Assembly: GCF_022012395.1 (NCBI RefSeq)
Contig: NZ_JAKLTQ010000001.1
Span: 620,001 to 684,000, forward strand
Reading direction: 5' to 3'
DNA length: 64,000 nucleotides
Source of the DNA: Arthrobacter hankyongi
GTDB taxonomy: Bacteria; Actinomycetota; Actinomycetes; Actinomycetales; Micrococcaceae
The notes under the pieces are model-generated. The model made no database searches. It was not told the DNA's origin and worked only from the letters and a program-made list of their open reading frames with translations. Both the position numbers and the translations under genes were made by a program. Of the stretch, positions 8,284 through 17,496 are shown piece by piece; positions within the stretch are counted from its first letter, which is position 1; each line of letters starts with the position of its first letter.

Positions 8284-11200
8284 ATGCTTGAGGCGTGGGC
8301 TGGAGTCGAAGGCGACATCGCAGAGTTCATTCGGGCTGATGCAAGGTCGGCGCTGGAGGCATACCGCGTGCGGCCCGACCTGGTCCGCGAACACAGCAAC
8401 ATCGAGCAGTCGATCTCACAAAGTGGTTACGGGCGCAAGCAGCTCAACGAACTAATCCAGAATGCAGCAGACGCGATGCGCGGTCAGGGTGGACGCATTG
8501 CAGTTGTACTCACAAGTGACGCGTTGTACTGCGCCAATGAGGGAGCGCCGTTTACTAGCAGCGGTTACCAGACACTGATGCTGTCACACTCTTCCGATAA
8601 GCGCGACGACCAGATCGGACGATTTGGGCTCGGCTTCAAATCAGTGCTACAGGTTTCGGATACGCCGCAGATCTTCAGCCGCTCTGGCTCAGTTTCCTGG
8701 AGCAGGGAACGAAGCCAGCAGCTGCTGGAATCGGTTTTGCCAGGGTTGACTAACTACCCCGTCCTGCGGCTCGCCAAGCCGATTGACGCAGACGCCGAAG
8801 CGGAGAAGGACAGCGAGCTTGCTTCCCTCATGTCATGGGCCACGACAGTGGTTCGACTACCCCTTCGAGGCAACGCCTCGTGGCTACACGACGAACTTGC
8901 ATCATTCCCACATCATTTCCTGCTTTTCTCCCCTGACATTCATGAACTGCGGTTCGAGGACCGTGTAAAGCAAACATCAACTGCATGGACCTCCGAACGA
9001 ACCGGCGAGCGAATCACTCTCTCTAGCGAGGGAGCAACCGAGGAATGGCTACTGCTCGAGCACGTCCACAAGGTTTCAGAGGCCGCAGCCGCAGACGCAG
9101 GCAGCATTTTCGCACGTGGTGAAGTTCCGGTGAGCTGGGCTGTACCGCTGGACATCAAATCTAGGCGTCAACTCGGCACTTTCTGGAACTATTTCCCGAC
9201 CCAGCACAGGACTTCGCTTCGCGGCATTATCAATGCAGCCTTCAAAATGAATGAAGACCGGGTCAGCATGCTAGAGACTCTCTACAACCGGGAGATTCTG
9301 ACTCAGGCCGTTCCGCGGATGGTCGCCGGCGCCATGCCCCTACTGGGCACAAGTATCGATCCAGCGGCCCATTTCGATGTTCTTCCGTCGCGCGATCGGG
9401 AAACCCGTAGCTGGGCGGACGGCGTCATTTACGATCCGATAATGACTGTACTGGCTGTCGTTCCGTTCCTGCCGGACCGGTCGGGAACGCTCCAGACGAT
9501 CACCAGCATGCGTATCCAGCCGGAACTGACCGAAGCAACGGCAATCGAGGCTATGTGGGAAGAGTCCGTCGGAGCGGATCGACCCTGGGTTCACCGGAGC
9601 GTTTTTTCCACCAAGGAGCGCAACGGTCTCCTCAATCGCCTCTTGGTCAAGGCAAACAAAAAGCGGGCCTCCATCACTGAGTGGCTCGAAGAAGTAGTTC
9701 AGGAGGGTAGCCTCCAGTCCTACGAGAACGCGCTGCAGATCGCTGCCGAAATTGATCGTCGTCAGCCTGACCATATAGCCGAGATGCGCCGAAGCCGCAT
9801 TGTGCTGATGGCGGATGGAAGAGTCGAAGCACCAATCGCAGGCCGACTTGATCTGCCGACGGACAGCGACGAAGCCGGTGAAACCCTCGTCGCCTACGAG
9901 CTCCTGCATTACGGTCAATGTGCCTCATATCTCCGTACACTTGGGCTGGAAGTACTCGACGGTATAGGTAAAATCAACAAACTTGCCCGGGCAGTCGCCG
10001 ATGACTATTCGGATCCGGAGAAGGCAGAATCGCTTTGGCGTGTTTCGCGCACTTTCAATGCGACGGACGTCATTGACGCCCTGACAAAACACACAGATCC
10101 AGCGAAGATTCTCATCAGGAGACAGAGCGGGTCATGGCAACCGCTCGGCACCGCCTGGCTCTCTGGTCCCTTACTTAGGCATGACCGCCCAGAGGATGCA
10201 GCACTCGTCGTGGATCCACAGTTCCATGGACGGGACCTAGCCCTCCTGCAACGGCTAGGGGTTCGCAAGACTCTTCCGGAACACACATCAGTCAAGAGTG
10301 ATACTTACGAAGCTTGGAAAAACTCCGAGGCCCGGCGTTTATCCCATGAATCGGAACAGAGCCCCGAACCAGTTCCTGCTACTTCAATCAGATTTAACAT
10401 GGTTCCGCACACTGAGCGGTTACACGAACTCAATAACGCGTCGGTTCAGTCCCGGGCTACTATCACGCGAGAACTGCTGTCGCGTGTCCAATATCGTGCG
10501 CGAGCTGAGTTTTCATCGACCTACAAACAGCCTGTGCCCGTTGAAAGCCCGGATCTCTGGTGGGTGAGACACTTCGGAGTATTCAAGACACCGCTAGGCT
10601 GGATTGAAACCAAGTACTGTACCGGTGCCCCTGAAGGTTTTCCGTCATCCTTCCTGCCCTATCCAGGCCCCGAAGAAGCCGCGGCTCTGACCTTGCCAGA
10701 TTCACCGCAAGATATACAGTGGGAATTTGTCCTTCCTCTCGCCGAGAAAACCCTTCAATTGGATGATATTCATATCCTCTACGGGCTTATGGCTGCGTCC
10801 GGAGTGAAGGCCCCGAAAGAGTTGCTCGTGTCTCTAAGAGCAGGGCAAACCACTCGTTACCGTACCAAAGATGTCAACACCGCGTCAGACGCCGCCAGCC
10901 ACAAGTACCTCTCCGAAAGCGGGCGGCATGCCTCCATATACACTAGGCATGCTGAACTAAATTCTGCGCTGACAGAACGGTGGGGGCTCGAACCATTGTC
11001 TGTGACCCTAAAAACTGAGTTGCGGTCCGTTGAGTCCCAGGATCCGAGCAGCCAGCTCGCAGTGGAGCTCTTTCCATACGTTGATCGGGTCAGCAAAATC
11101 AAGCGGTCAACGCTTTGTGTTCCTTGCACCTCTATTCAGCGAATTCAAAGCAACAACGTTGACGACCAAACGGTTGTTGAAAATTTGAAGAGCGTTCGAG

Positions 11201-11637
11201 ACGAGAACAGTGGATACTTCTATTACGATGTGTCCCTAGCACGGAAAGGAATTCTGCAGGGCCTTCTCAGCGCCTTTGGCGAAACACAGCCGCTAGAGGT
11301 AATTGAAAAAAAGCGAAAGACGCTAGTAGCAGCTGCTCACCAGCCGCCAGCGGTCGAGGAACAGCCGGATCCGGGCGAAGGCTCCGCTGAGGATTCAGGC
11401 GGTGAGAGGGAAATCTATGCGACGGTTCACTTTCATCGTCACGGAAACTTGCGGGACCGCGTCGACGAAATTTTCGTCAAGTTTATCCAGCACGTCCTGG
11501 ACGCGGCCCCTGATTCGTTTGACCTCATTCTCACGGTGAACGCGACTAAGGATGGCGGGTACTCTGACTCAGCCATACGCGTCATCAAGGAGAACGCCCG
11601 TCGTCTGGGCATCAACGATTTGGCCATCGACGAGTGA
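8284..11637 (+). CDS. Sacsin-like GHKL (HSP90/MutL-type) ATPase, large defence protein
   Basis: This is a 1117-residue protein. The N-terminal GHKL ATPase fold has an N-box-like QLNELIQNAADAMRG (about 51-65), CANEGAPFTSSGYQTL in place of the usual DxGxG strand (about 79-94), and the lid glycines in IGRFGLGFKSVLQVSD (about 113-128). Further elements such as FWNYFPTQHRTSLRGIINAAFKMNEDR resemble the sacsin/HSP90-like families. The remaining roughly 750 residues have no motif I recognise; the C terminus (about 1035-1117) is a small alpha/beta region after a Pro/Glu-rich linker. GHKL ATPases of this type act in restriction-modification clusters, using ATP-driven clamp closure to control nucleases. 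ATG 8284 has GGGGGGA upstream. The stop overlaps the next gene by four bases (GTGA). Confidence 0.82.
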   Translation: MLEAWAGVEGDIAEFIRADARSALEAYRVRPDLVREHSNIEQSISQSGYGRKQLNELIQNAADAMRGQGGRIAVVLTSDALYCANEGAPFTSSGYQTLMLSHSSDKRDDQIGRFGLGFKSVLQVSDTPQIFSRSGSVSWSRERSQQLLESVLPGLTNYPVLRLAKPIDADAEAEKDSELASLMSWATTVVRLPLRGNASWLHDELASFPHHFLLFSPDIHELRFEDRVKQTSTAWTSERTGERITLSSEGATEEWLLLEHVHKVSEAAAADAGSIFARGEVPVSWAVPLDIKSRRQLGTFWNYFPTQHRTSLRGIINAAFKMNEDRVSMLETLYNREILTQAVPRMVAGAMPLLGTSIDPAAHFDVLPSRDRETRSWADGVIYDPIMTVLAVVPFLPDRSGTLQTITSMRIQPELTEATAIEAMWEESVGADRPWVHRSVFSTKERNGLLNRLLVKANKKRASITEWLEEVVQEGSLQSYENALQIAAEIDRRQPDHIAEMRRSRIVLMADGRVEAPIAGRLDLPTDSDEAGETLVAYELLHYGQCASYLRTLGLEVLDGIGKINKLARAVADDYSDPEKAESLWRVSRTFNATDVIDALTKHTDPAKILIRRQSGSWQPLGTAWLSGPLLRHDRPEDAALVVDPQFHGRDLALLQRLGVRKTLPEHTSVKSDTYEAWKNSEARRLSHESEQSPEPVPATSIRFNMVPHTERLHELNNASVQSRATITRELLSRVQYRARAEFSSTYKQPVPVESPDLWWVRHFGVFKTPLGWIETKYCTGAPEGFPSSFLPYPGPEEAAALTLPDSPQDIQWEFVLPLAEKTLQLDDIHILYGLMAASGVKAPKELLVSLRAGQTTRYRTKDVNTASDAASHKYLSESGRHASIYTRHAELNSALTERWGLEPLSVTLKTELRSVESQDPSSQLAVELFPYVDRVSKIKRSTLCVPCTSIQRIQSNNVDDQTVVENLKSVRDENSGYFYYDVSLARKGILQGLLSAFGETQPLEVIEKKRKTLVAAAHQPPAVEEQPDPGEGSAEDSGGEREIYATVHFHRHGNLRDRVDEIFVKFIQHVLDAAPDSFDLILTVNATKDGGYSDSAIRVIKENARRLGINDLAIDE

Positions 11638-13184
11638 GCATGACCGACTTCCTTTTTACTCCAACCACGAATAACGTCCATGTCGTCATGCCCGACCCTC
11701 GCGTCGCTGGCATGATTGGCCTAAGCCACGATTTAGAAAGTGCGCTTGCGGATATCGTCGACAACGCAGTGGATGCGGGTGCACACAATGTCCTGATTCG
11801 CCACCTATTCGGTCCTGAAGACGTCCAAGGACTGGCCATCGTCGACGACGGCAGAGGGATGTCCGAATGGCAGTTGCTCAGGGCGATGGAGTACGGGCGG
11901 GACCACCAACATGATGCTGGCGACCTGGGACATTTCGGTGTCGGGCTCAAGGCAGCCTCGCTGAGCCAGGCAAAGCGGCTGGATGTGTTCACTCGACGGC
12001 ACAGGTATATGGCAGTCGGTGCCGGCATGACCAGGGAAAGTGTCCGTCGGGGCAGGCCCGAGATTGCTTCCCATAACCCGGAAGCGGCCGAACGGGCTCT
12101 CACTGTCCACGGAAGCCGGTTTCCGGTCTCTCACGGGACGGTCGTCCAGTGGACTGGCCTGTTCAGTCGCCCGCGGAGAAAGTCTGTACGGGAGATCGAG
12201 ACATGGATCGACGCCAGAATGCGCCGCATTTCCCGTTTCCTGGGCACTACCTTTCACCGGCTAATCGAATCCGGCCGGCTCGTAATACAGCTTGACATGC
12301 TCGACACGTCGCTCGGCGAAGCTGGGTCGTCATTTACGGTCGAGCCGCTCGATCCCTTTGCCCTTCTGAGCTCGGTCTCGAGCCCGACTGCATGGCATTT
12401 CACGACCTCTGTGGGCGATATTCGGGTAGTAGCCGAGGGCAAGATCATCGCTTTCTCAGAACGGACCGACCCGCAATTCGTGCTAACGTCGCAGCGCGAC
12501 GCTGCCAAACACCAAGGCATCTACGTATACCGGAACGACAGGCTGCTGCAGGCTGGCGGGTGGAATGGGTTGGCGGACGACGGCGACACACAGCTTGGCT
12601 TCGCCCGAGTGCGCATGGAACTCAGTGAAGAGCTGGAAGGTCACCTCCGCTTCAACCCTGAGAAGGCCGGCGTCGAATTCTCTGAGGAGCTGCTGCATGC
12701 TTTGCTTGAGGCTCACACGGACGACGGCCAGACCTTCGAGGACTTCCTTCGAGCAGCGCGAGACGAGGATGAAAACTCACGCAAGCGGCAGCGACAGAAG
12801 ATCTTTGTCGTCCGGCCCGTAGCTGGCGTACCAGCCTCAGTACGCCAGGAGATGAAGAAGCATTTCGGCTTTGACGAGGATGCAGAGGACGTTACCCTCC
12901 GTTGGCGAATGCTTGCCGATGACGTGTTCTTTGAAGTCGACCGCCGCAAGCGCGTCCTTGTCCTCAACAAGCGGTACTACGAGGCAATTACGGGCTGCAA
13001 GAACCTAACCGATCGTGAGGCACCGTTGGTCACCACTATGATGCACCTGCTTCTGGAAGACGTCTTCCGCGGACAGAAGCTCGGACCACGTCAAAACGCC
13101 CGGCTCGAAGCCATTCAGGCCGTGCTCGTCGCTGCTGCGCATGCGGAACAGGAAGCGGCAGATAAGACAGCTAGGGCACGATGA
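11634..13184 (+). CDS. MORC/MutL-like GHKL ATPase of a restriction cluster
   Basis: This 516-residue protein has a complete GHKL ATPase core: LESALADIVDNAVDAGA (about 33-49, Mg-binding Glu/Asn helix), LAIVDDGRGMSEW (about 64-76, DxGxG motif), and LGHFGVGLKAASLSQA (about 93-108, ATP-lid GxxGxG). HGTVVQWTGLF and the downstream S5-like alpha/beta region (about 160-330, with a KIIAFSERTDPQFVLTSQRDAAKHQGIYVYRNDRLL segment) fit MORC and paraMORC proteins. The C-terminal third is helical and charged. The start is GTG 11634 (four-base overlap with the previous gene) or ATG 11640. Two different GHKL ATPases side by side is unusual. It overlaps the next gene by four bases. Confidence 0.85.
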   Translation: MSMTDFLFTPTTNNVHVVMPDPRVAGMIGLSHDLESALADIVDNAVDAGAHNVLIRHLFGPEDVQGLAIVDDGRGMSEWQLLRAMEYGRDHQHDAGDLGHFGVGLKAASLSQAKRLDVFTRRHRYMAVGAGMTRESVRRGRPEIASHNPEAAERALTVHGSRFPVSHGTVVQWTGLFSRPRRKSVREIETWIDARMRRISRFLGTTFHRLIESGRLVIQLDMLDTSLGEAGSSFTVEPLDPFALLSSVSSPTAWHFTTSVGDIRVVAEGKIIAFSERTDPQFVLTSQRDAAKHQGIYVYRNDRLLQAGGWNGLADDGDTQLGFARVRMELSEELEGHLRFNPEKAGVEFSEELLHALLEAHTDDGQTFEDFLRAARDEDENSRKRQRQKIFVVRPVAGVPASVRQEMKKHFGFDEDAEDVTLRWRMLADDVFFEVDRRKRVLVLNKRYYEAITGCKNLTDREAPLVTTMMHLLLEDVFRGQKLGPRQNARLEAIQAVLVAAAHAEQEAADKTARAR

Positions 13185-14149
13185 CGGCCATGCACGAAGT
13201 TAATAAACGCTTCACTGAAGAAACTCTTAATCACTTCCTATCACTGCCCACCCCGACATTGCATGTTGTCGGCGACTCGCCGCACTGTGAACTGTTGATA
13301 GATCCGCCGGCCCACCAGATGTCACTCCTGATGCCGGACGATCGATCTAGGCCGACCGCGACGCCGCTGCGTCACATCGACGTCACTTTGGAAGAGTCGA
13401 GCAAACCGACACGGCTAATCATCACTGCTGCGTCCAACGTCGCTCCGGGTGCCACCTACGGCCTGCTCCACACCGTCGCGGTTGGCCTTCAGAATGGACT
13501 GAACGTCGCAGACGCCCTAGAGCATGCCGTCAAAGCATTCAAAGAACTGATCCAATCCCACACCAAACTGTCTGTGGACCAACAGGTCGGCCTGGTTGGA
13601 GAACTCTTAGTTCTCGATCGTCTGGTGTCGACGATTGGACCTGATGACGCAGTCGCGGCTTGGCTCGGGCCCCTCACGGAACAGCACGATTTTGCGTTGG
13701 GAGACATCGATGTCGAGGTAAAGACTACGACGTCAGAAAAGCGAAAACACGTCATCTCGGGAATAGGCCAGCTCGCACCGAACCCTGGCCGCGAGCTATG
13801 GCTGGTGTCTCTTCAACTCACGCGCGCCGGGGGCGCGCCAGGTTGGACGCTGCCCGAGACCGTCGAAAGGGTTATGAGGTCTGTCCACGAGCATGCGCAG
13901 GCGGTAAATCAGAAGCTCGAAGGTCTCGGTTGGTACAGGGGTGACTCAGACCTCTACCCAGATCGGTGGATGTGGCGGTCTGATCCGAAAGCCTATGTCG
14001 TCGACGAAAAATTTCCGGCACTAACGACGGCCAGGCTCTCAGCCGCGGTGCCTCGTCTCGAACTGATTTCTGACTTGCATTATCGGATAGACGTCTCAGG
14101 TCTCATTCCCGGTACACCTCACCCTGCCCTAAACGATTGGAAGGTATAG
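13181..14149 (+). CDS. DUF4420-type PD-(D/E)XK motif protein (putative restriction nuclease)
   Basis: This 322-residue protein has a nuclease-fold core at about residues 125-195. It contains VGLVGELLVLDRLV with the conserved helix Glu, then DFALGDIDVEVKTTTSEK, where the Asp and ExK provide the metal-binding PD-(D/E)XK triad. HVISGIGQLAPNPGRELWLVSLQL completes the sheet. The family, known as DUF4420 or PD-(D/E)XK motif proteins, is repeatedly found with Z1 helicase-like and GHKL proteins in restriction-modification loci. The start ATGA overlaps the MORC-like gene, which indicates coupled translation and probably a complex. It is the best candidate for the DNA-cleaving subunit of this system. 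Confidence 0.82.
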   Translation: MTAMHEVNKRFTEETLNHFLSLPTPTLHVVGDSPHCELLIDPPAHQMSLLMPDDRSRPTATPLRHIDVTLEESSKPTRLIITAASNVAPGATYGLLHTVAVGLQNGLNVADALEHAVKAFKELIQSHTKLSVDQQVGLVGELLVLDRLVSTIGPDDAVAAWLGPLTEQHDFALGDIDVEVKTTTSEKRKHVISGIGQLAPNPGRELWLVSLQLTRAGGAPGWTLPETVERVMRSVHEHAQAVNQKLEGLGWYRGDSDLYPDRWMWRSDPKAYVVDEKFPALTTARLSAAVPRLELISDLHYRIDVSGLIPGTPHPALNDWKV

Positions 14150-14151
14150 CT

Positions 14152-17100
14152 TTGGCACCCGAGACTGTACAGATCCTCCAGCAAGCGCTGGCCTCGTTGA
14201 AGAATAATCCTCCCCGAGCGCTCCTCAAACGAACCAACTCCCTTCTCAATGACGACGACCTCCCACTGTTGGATGAATCTGCGCTGGTTAGCGCCCTGCT
14301 CGTCTCGAACCCAAATGACCCTGTACGCATCGCTTTCCACGAGCTGCTTGCACACTGGGATCACATCGACGAGCTGACGCTCAGGGACGGTACTGCGGCA
14401 GCGACTGCCCAGACTGACGAACGACGACGGGATGTGCTAGCCGCCCTCGGTCTCCAGGAACATGAGGACGTGATCGCACAGCTCTTTCCCGTTTACCATG
14501 TCAAGCCCACACTCATCGAAGCAGGCGAATGGCAACCTTGGGACACGACAGCCCGGGGTCGGTTTTACTGGAACTCCTACGAATCCACACTACGTCGCAA
14601 AGGCTTCGCACCGGAGGCCGTCGAGTCAATTGATTCTGCCACCCGACTGATTGTCGAACGGCTGGCGGATCCAACGCGCAAGGAACCCTATCAGTCCAAA
14701 GGCCTGGTAGTCGGCCACGTTCAAAGTGGTAAAACCGCCAATTTCACTGGACTGATCGCGAAAGCCGTAGACGCCGGCTACAAGTTGATCATCGTCCTGA
14801 CCGGTACAATTGAGATGCTCCGCAGCCAAACCCAGAAGCGCATCGACATGGAACTCGTGGGCCAAGAAAACCTTCTCGGCGGCGTCGCAAAGAAAGTTCG
14901 AGCCCTCGAGCTGCAGGCGCTCAGCGACGTTAACGCAGATACAGCCAAGGAAAATATACGCCGGCTGACGGAGTCCATCGACTATATTTCAACAGCTGAC
15001 GAGGACTGGCTCGCGAATCGATTCGTAAGTTTCGGGGGCTACCCTGAAGACCGAGGCGCCCCTCGAATCGTCCGCCTGACAGGATATAACGACGACTATA
15101 AGGCACTGCGAAAAGGGCTCGAGGCCTTAGACTTCCGAACGGATGGCCTGCCCAAGCCAAGCGAACCATTGTGGCAAGCGGAGAACCTAGCACAGGCTGG
15201 TGTGCGTTTGGCCATTGTCAAGAAGAACACGAGTAGCTTGGAAAAGCTCCGCAATGATTTGCAACTTATTAAAGCGGACCTGAACGAAATACCAGCCCTA
15301 ATCATCGATGATGAGGCCGATCAGGCCTCAATTAACACCACGAATCCAAGGAAAAAGCCAACGAAGGAGAAGCAGGAGAGGACGAAGATCAACGAACACA
15401 TTGCCGGAATCCTTAAAGCCATGCCGCGTTGCCAGTACGTCGCGTATACGGCTACGCCCTTCGCCAATGTTTTCGTTGATCCGAACGACTCCCAAGACAT
15501 TTTCCCTAAGGACTTCATTATTGCCTTGGAGCCCTCGCCTGACTACATGGGCGCCCGAGCCTATCACGATCTCGATCCTATTCCAGATGAACCTGATCGC
15601 CGCACATCTAACAAATTGGCCTACTACCGCCCCGTCGACATGTCCGACGGGGAAGTACCGGATGCTTCGTTGACAGAGGCGTTGGACGCGTTTGTGTTGG
15701 CCGGGGCGTTGAAACTTTATCGCCGCCAAACTCTCGGTGATGAGAGCCTGTTCCGGCACCACACGATGCTTATCCACGAGAGCCACTTGACGGGCGCTCA
15801 TCTACTGACCTTGGAGTCCGTTAAGAGTGCGTGGAAAGGAAATGCCTACCGCTCGCCCGCAGCGATGTCTCGACTACGGAATCTCTGGAATTCAGACTTC
15901 TCACTTACCAGCAAGGCTCGTCAGGAACCAGGTTTTCCTTCCCCCGCCAGTTTCGAAGAGCTAAGCTCGTGTATCGCCGATGCCGTTCAATTAATCGAAG
16001 CGGGGCGATCTCCCGTAGTGCTCGTTAACGGAAGCAAGGAATCGGAGTACCAGCAAGCGGACATCAACTTCGGACGCAGGGCCGTTTGGAAAATTCTCGT
16101 AGGTGGCGCGAAGCTTAGCCGCGGCTTCACGGTCGAGGGTCTAACGGTCTCCCTGTATACACGGGTCGCTACGGCGGCCGACACCCTGATGCAGATGGGA
16201 AGGTGGTTCGGATACCGCAGAGGGTACCGGGACCTCGTGCGACTGTATATCGGAACGAGTATCTCAAAGGGACGGCGCGACGTCGACCTTTACGACGCCT
16301 TCGAATCGATCGCTCGAGACGAGGAGGATTTCCGGCAGGAACTCCGTCAGTACTCGGAACTGAACGAGGACGGCGAACCGGCAGTGAAGCCAATCGACGT
16401 GCCGCCATTGGTAGCCCAGCGTCTCCCTTGGCTCAAACCTACAGCAACCAACAAAATGTACAATTCGTGTATTACCGAGAAGGGAGTCGGCGGAAAACTT
16501 CAGGACTATGCACTCCACCCGGTTCGCAGCGACGGCTCGGTGAATGCTCACCATTTCAAAACAGTGGTTCCGGTCCTGCGGAAGCTTTCCGCTGAACATG
16601 GCGCGTTCAAAACCGATGGCACGGGTGTATTCCGCGCCAGGTATGGAATCGTGCCTGCGAAGGACGTTCTGGCCATGATCACTGCGTTCAAGTTCGCTGA
16701 TGATGATACATATGCGCCGGAAAAGTCATTCGTGCGGTCTCTCATTGAGACTGATAAGCTCGTGGATTTCGTCGTCCTCGCTCCGTTCCTAAAGGATACG
16801 GCTACCAACGCATTGCGAAGTATTGTCGGATTCGACGGGGAATCATCGTTTCGAGTGCAAATTGTCAAGCGCAAGCGGCGTGATGAAGACGGAGTCTGGG
16901 CCCGGCCAGGATTTACAGGCAGTTCACCTCGACAGCGCAGCGTCGTTGAACAGATAGCCGGTATCCCAAACCCCACGACCTTCGATTCGATGGCTAATAC
17001 CCTCCACCAGCAGGGAAATGGCCGGCGCGGAGCGCTGTTCTTTACTTTTGCCGCTGACACCGCCGAGGGATTGCTAGCGCCCGACATGGATGACCCCGTT

Positions 17101-17226
17101 CATCCTCGAGACCTAGCCACAATTTTCTCGATGGCTCTTCCATACAGGGCCGCGCCTGATGGCATCATCCGGCACACTGTTCTGCGGACTGACCAGCCGT
17201 GGACACCATTTGTTGACAAGGCGTAG
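14152..17226 (+). CDS. Z1-domain SF2-helicase-fold ATPase of a restriction system
   Basis: This 1024-residue protein has SF2-type ATPase motifs: Walker A GLVVGHVQSGKTANFTGLI (about 185-203), Walker B LIIDDEADQAS (about 384-394), motif III YTATPFANVFVD (about 433-444), and the Z1 signature LVGGAKLSRGFTVEGLTVSLYTR...DTLMQMGRWFGYRRGYRDLVRLY (about 648-700), which supplies the arginine-finger region. Such proteins work with GHKL ATPases and nucleases in ATP-dependent restriction systems, probably as translocase or DNA-remodelling motor. The TTG at 14152 is chosen because GGAAGG lies seven bases upstream; the earlier TTG at 14137 has no site. The gene starts three bases after the nuclease gene stops. 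Confidence 0.88.
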   Translation: MAPETVQILQQALASLKNNPPRALLKRTNSLLNDDDLPLLDESALVSALLVSNPNDPVRIAFHELLAHWDHIDELTLRDGTAAATAQTDERRRDVLAALGLQEHEDVIAQLFPVYHVKPTLIEAGEWQPWDTTARGRFYWNSYESTLRRKGFAPEAVESIDSATRLIVERLADPTRKEPYQSKGLVVGHVQSGKTANFTGLIAKAVDAGYKLIIVLTGTIEMLRSQTQKRIDMELVGQENLLGGVAKKVRALELQALSDVNADTAKENIRRLTESIDYISTADEDWLANRFVSFGGYPEDRGAPRIVRLTGYNDDYKALRKGLEALDFRTDGLPKPSEPLWQAENLAQAGVRLAIVKKNTSSLEKLRNDLQLIKADLNEIPALIIDDEADQASINTTNPRKKPTKEKQERTKINEHIAGILKAMPRCQYVAYTATPFANVFVDPNDSQDIFPKDFIIALEPSPDYMGARAYHDLDPIPDEPDRRTSNKLAYYRPVDMSDGEVPDASLTEALDAFVLAGALKLYRRQTLGDESLFRHHTMLIHESHLTGAHLLTLESVKSAWKGNAYRSPAAMSRLRNLWNSDFSLTSKARQEPGFPSPASFEELSSCIADAVQLIEAGRSPVVLVNGSKESEYQQADINFGRRAVWKILVGGAKLSRGFTVEGLTVSLYTRVATAADTLMQMGRWFGYRRGYRDLVRLYIGTSISKGRRDVDLYDAFESIARDEEDFRQELRQYSELNEDGEPAVKPIDVPPLVAQRLPWLKPTATNKMYNSCITEKGVGGKLQDYALHPVRSDGSVNAHHFKTVVPVLRKLSAEHGAFKTDGTGVFRARYGIVPAKDVLAMITAFKFADDDTYAPEKSFVRSLIETDKLVDFVVLAPFLKDTATNALRSIVGFDGESSFRVQIVKRKRRDEDGVWARPGFTGSSPRQRSVVEQIAGIPNPTTFDSMANTLHQQGNGRRGALFFTFAADTAEGLLAPDMDDPVHPRDLATIFSMALPYRAAPDGIIRHTVLRTDQPWTPFVDKA

Positions 17227-17232
17227 CTCAAG

Positions 17233-17285
17233 CTGGCTGTCCTCAGGCAACAGGCTGCTGAGGCCCGTTTCCTGAGAACAGCCAG
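17233..17285 (+). terminator. Large hairpin with alternative pairing after the Z1 gene
   Basis: CTGGCTGT-C-CTCAGG (17233-17247) pairs with CCTGAG-A-ACAGCCAG (17271-17285): 14 base pairs with one mismatch and a 23-nt loop. Inside it, CCTCAG (17241-17246) can instead pair with CTGAGG (17258-17263), so two structures exclude each other. It begins six bases after the Z1 stop and lies between convergent genes. Terminator is the simplest reading; no U-tract is present. Confidence 0.6.
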
Positions 17286-17496
17286 TGGCGTGCGGCAGGA
17301 AGCTTGTTCCTGGTGAAGGGCGGCTCGCATACCGGGATTCCTAGTAACGTGCCGTGTTTGGTTACGTAAGACGTTCGCCATTCCTCCCATACGTTATGGA
17401 TGAGGAAACTGGCGCCAGTTCAGTTGATTCTTAGTTCGCTCGAGCTGGGTTCCGAGTTCCACATAATGCACGAAGAACCTGTGAGGCCGTCATTCA

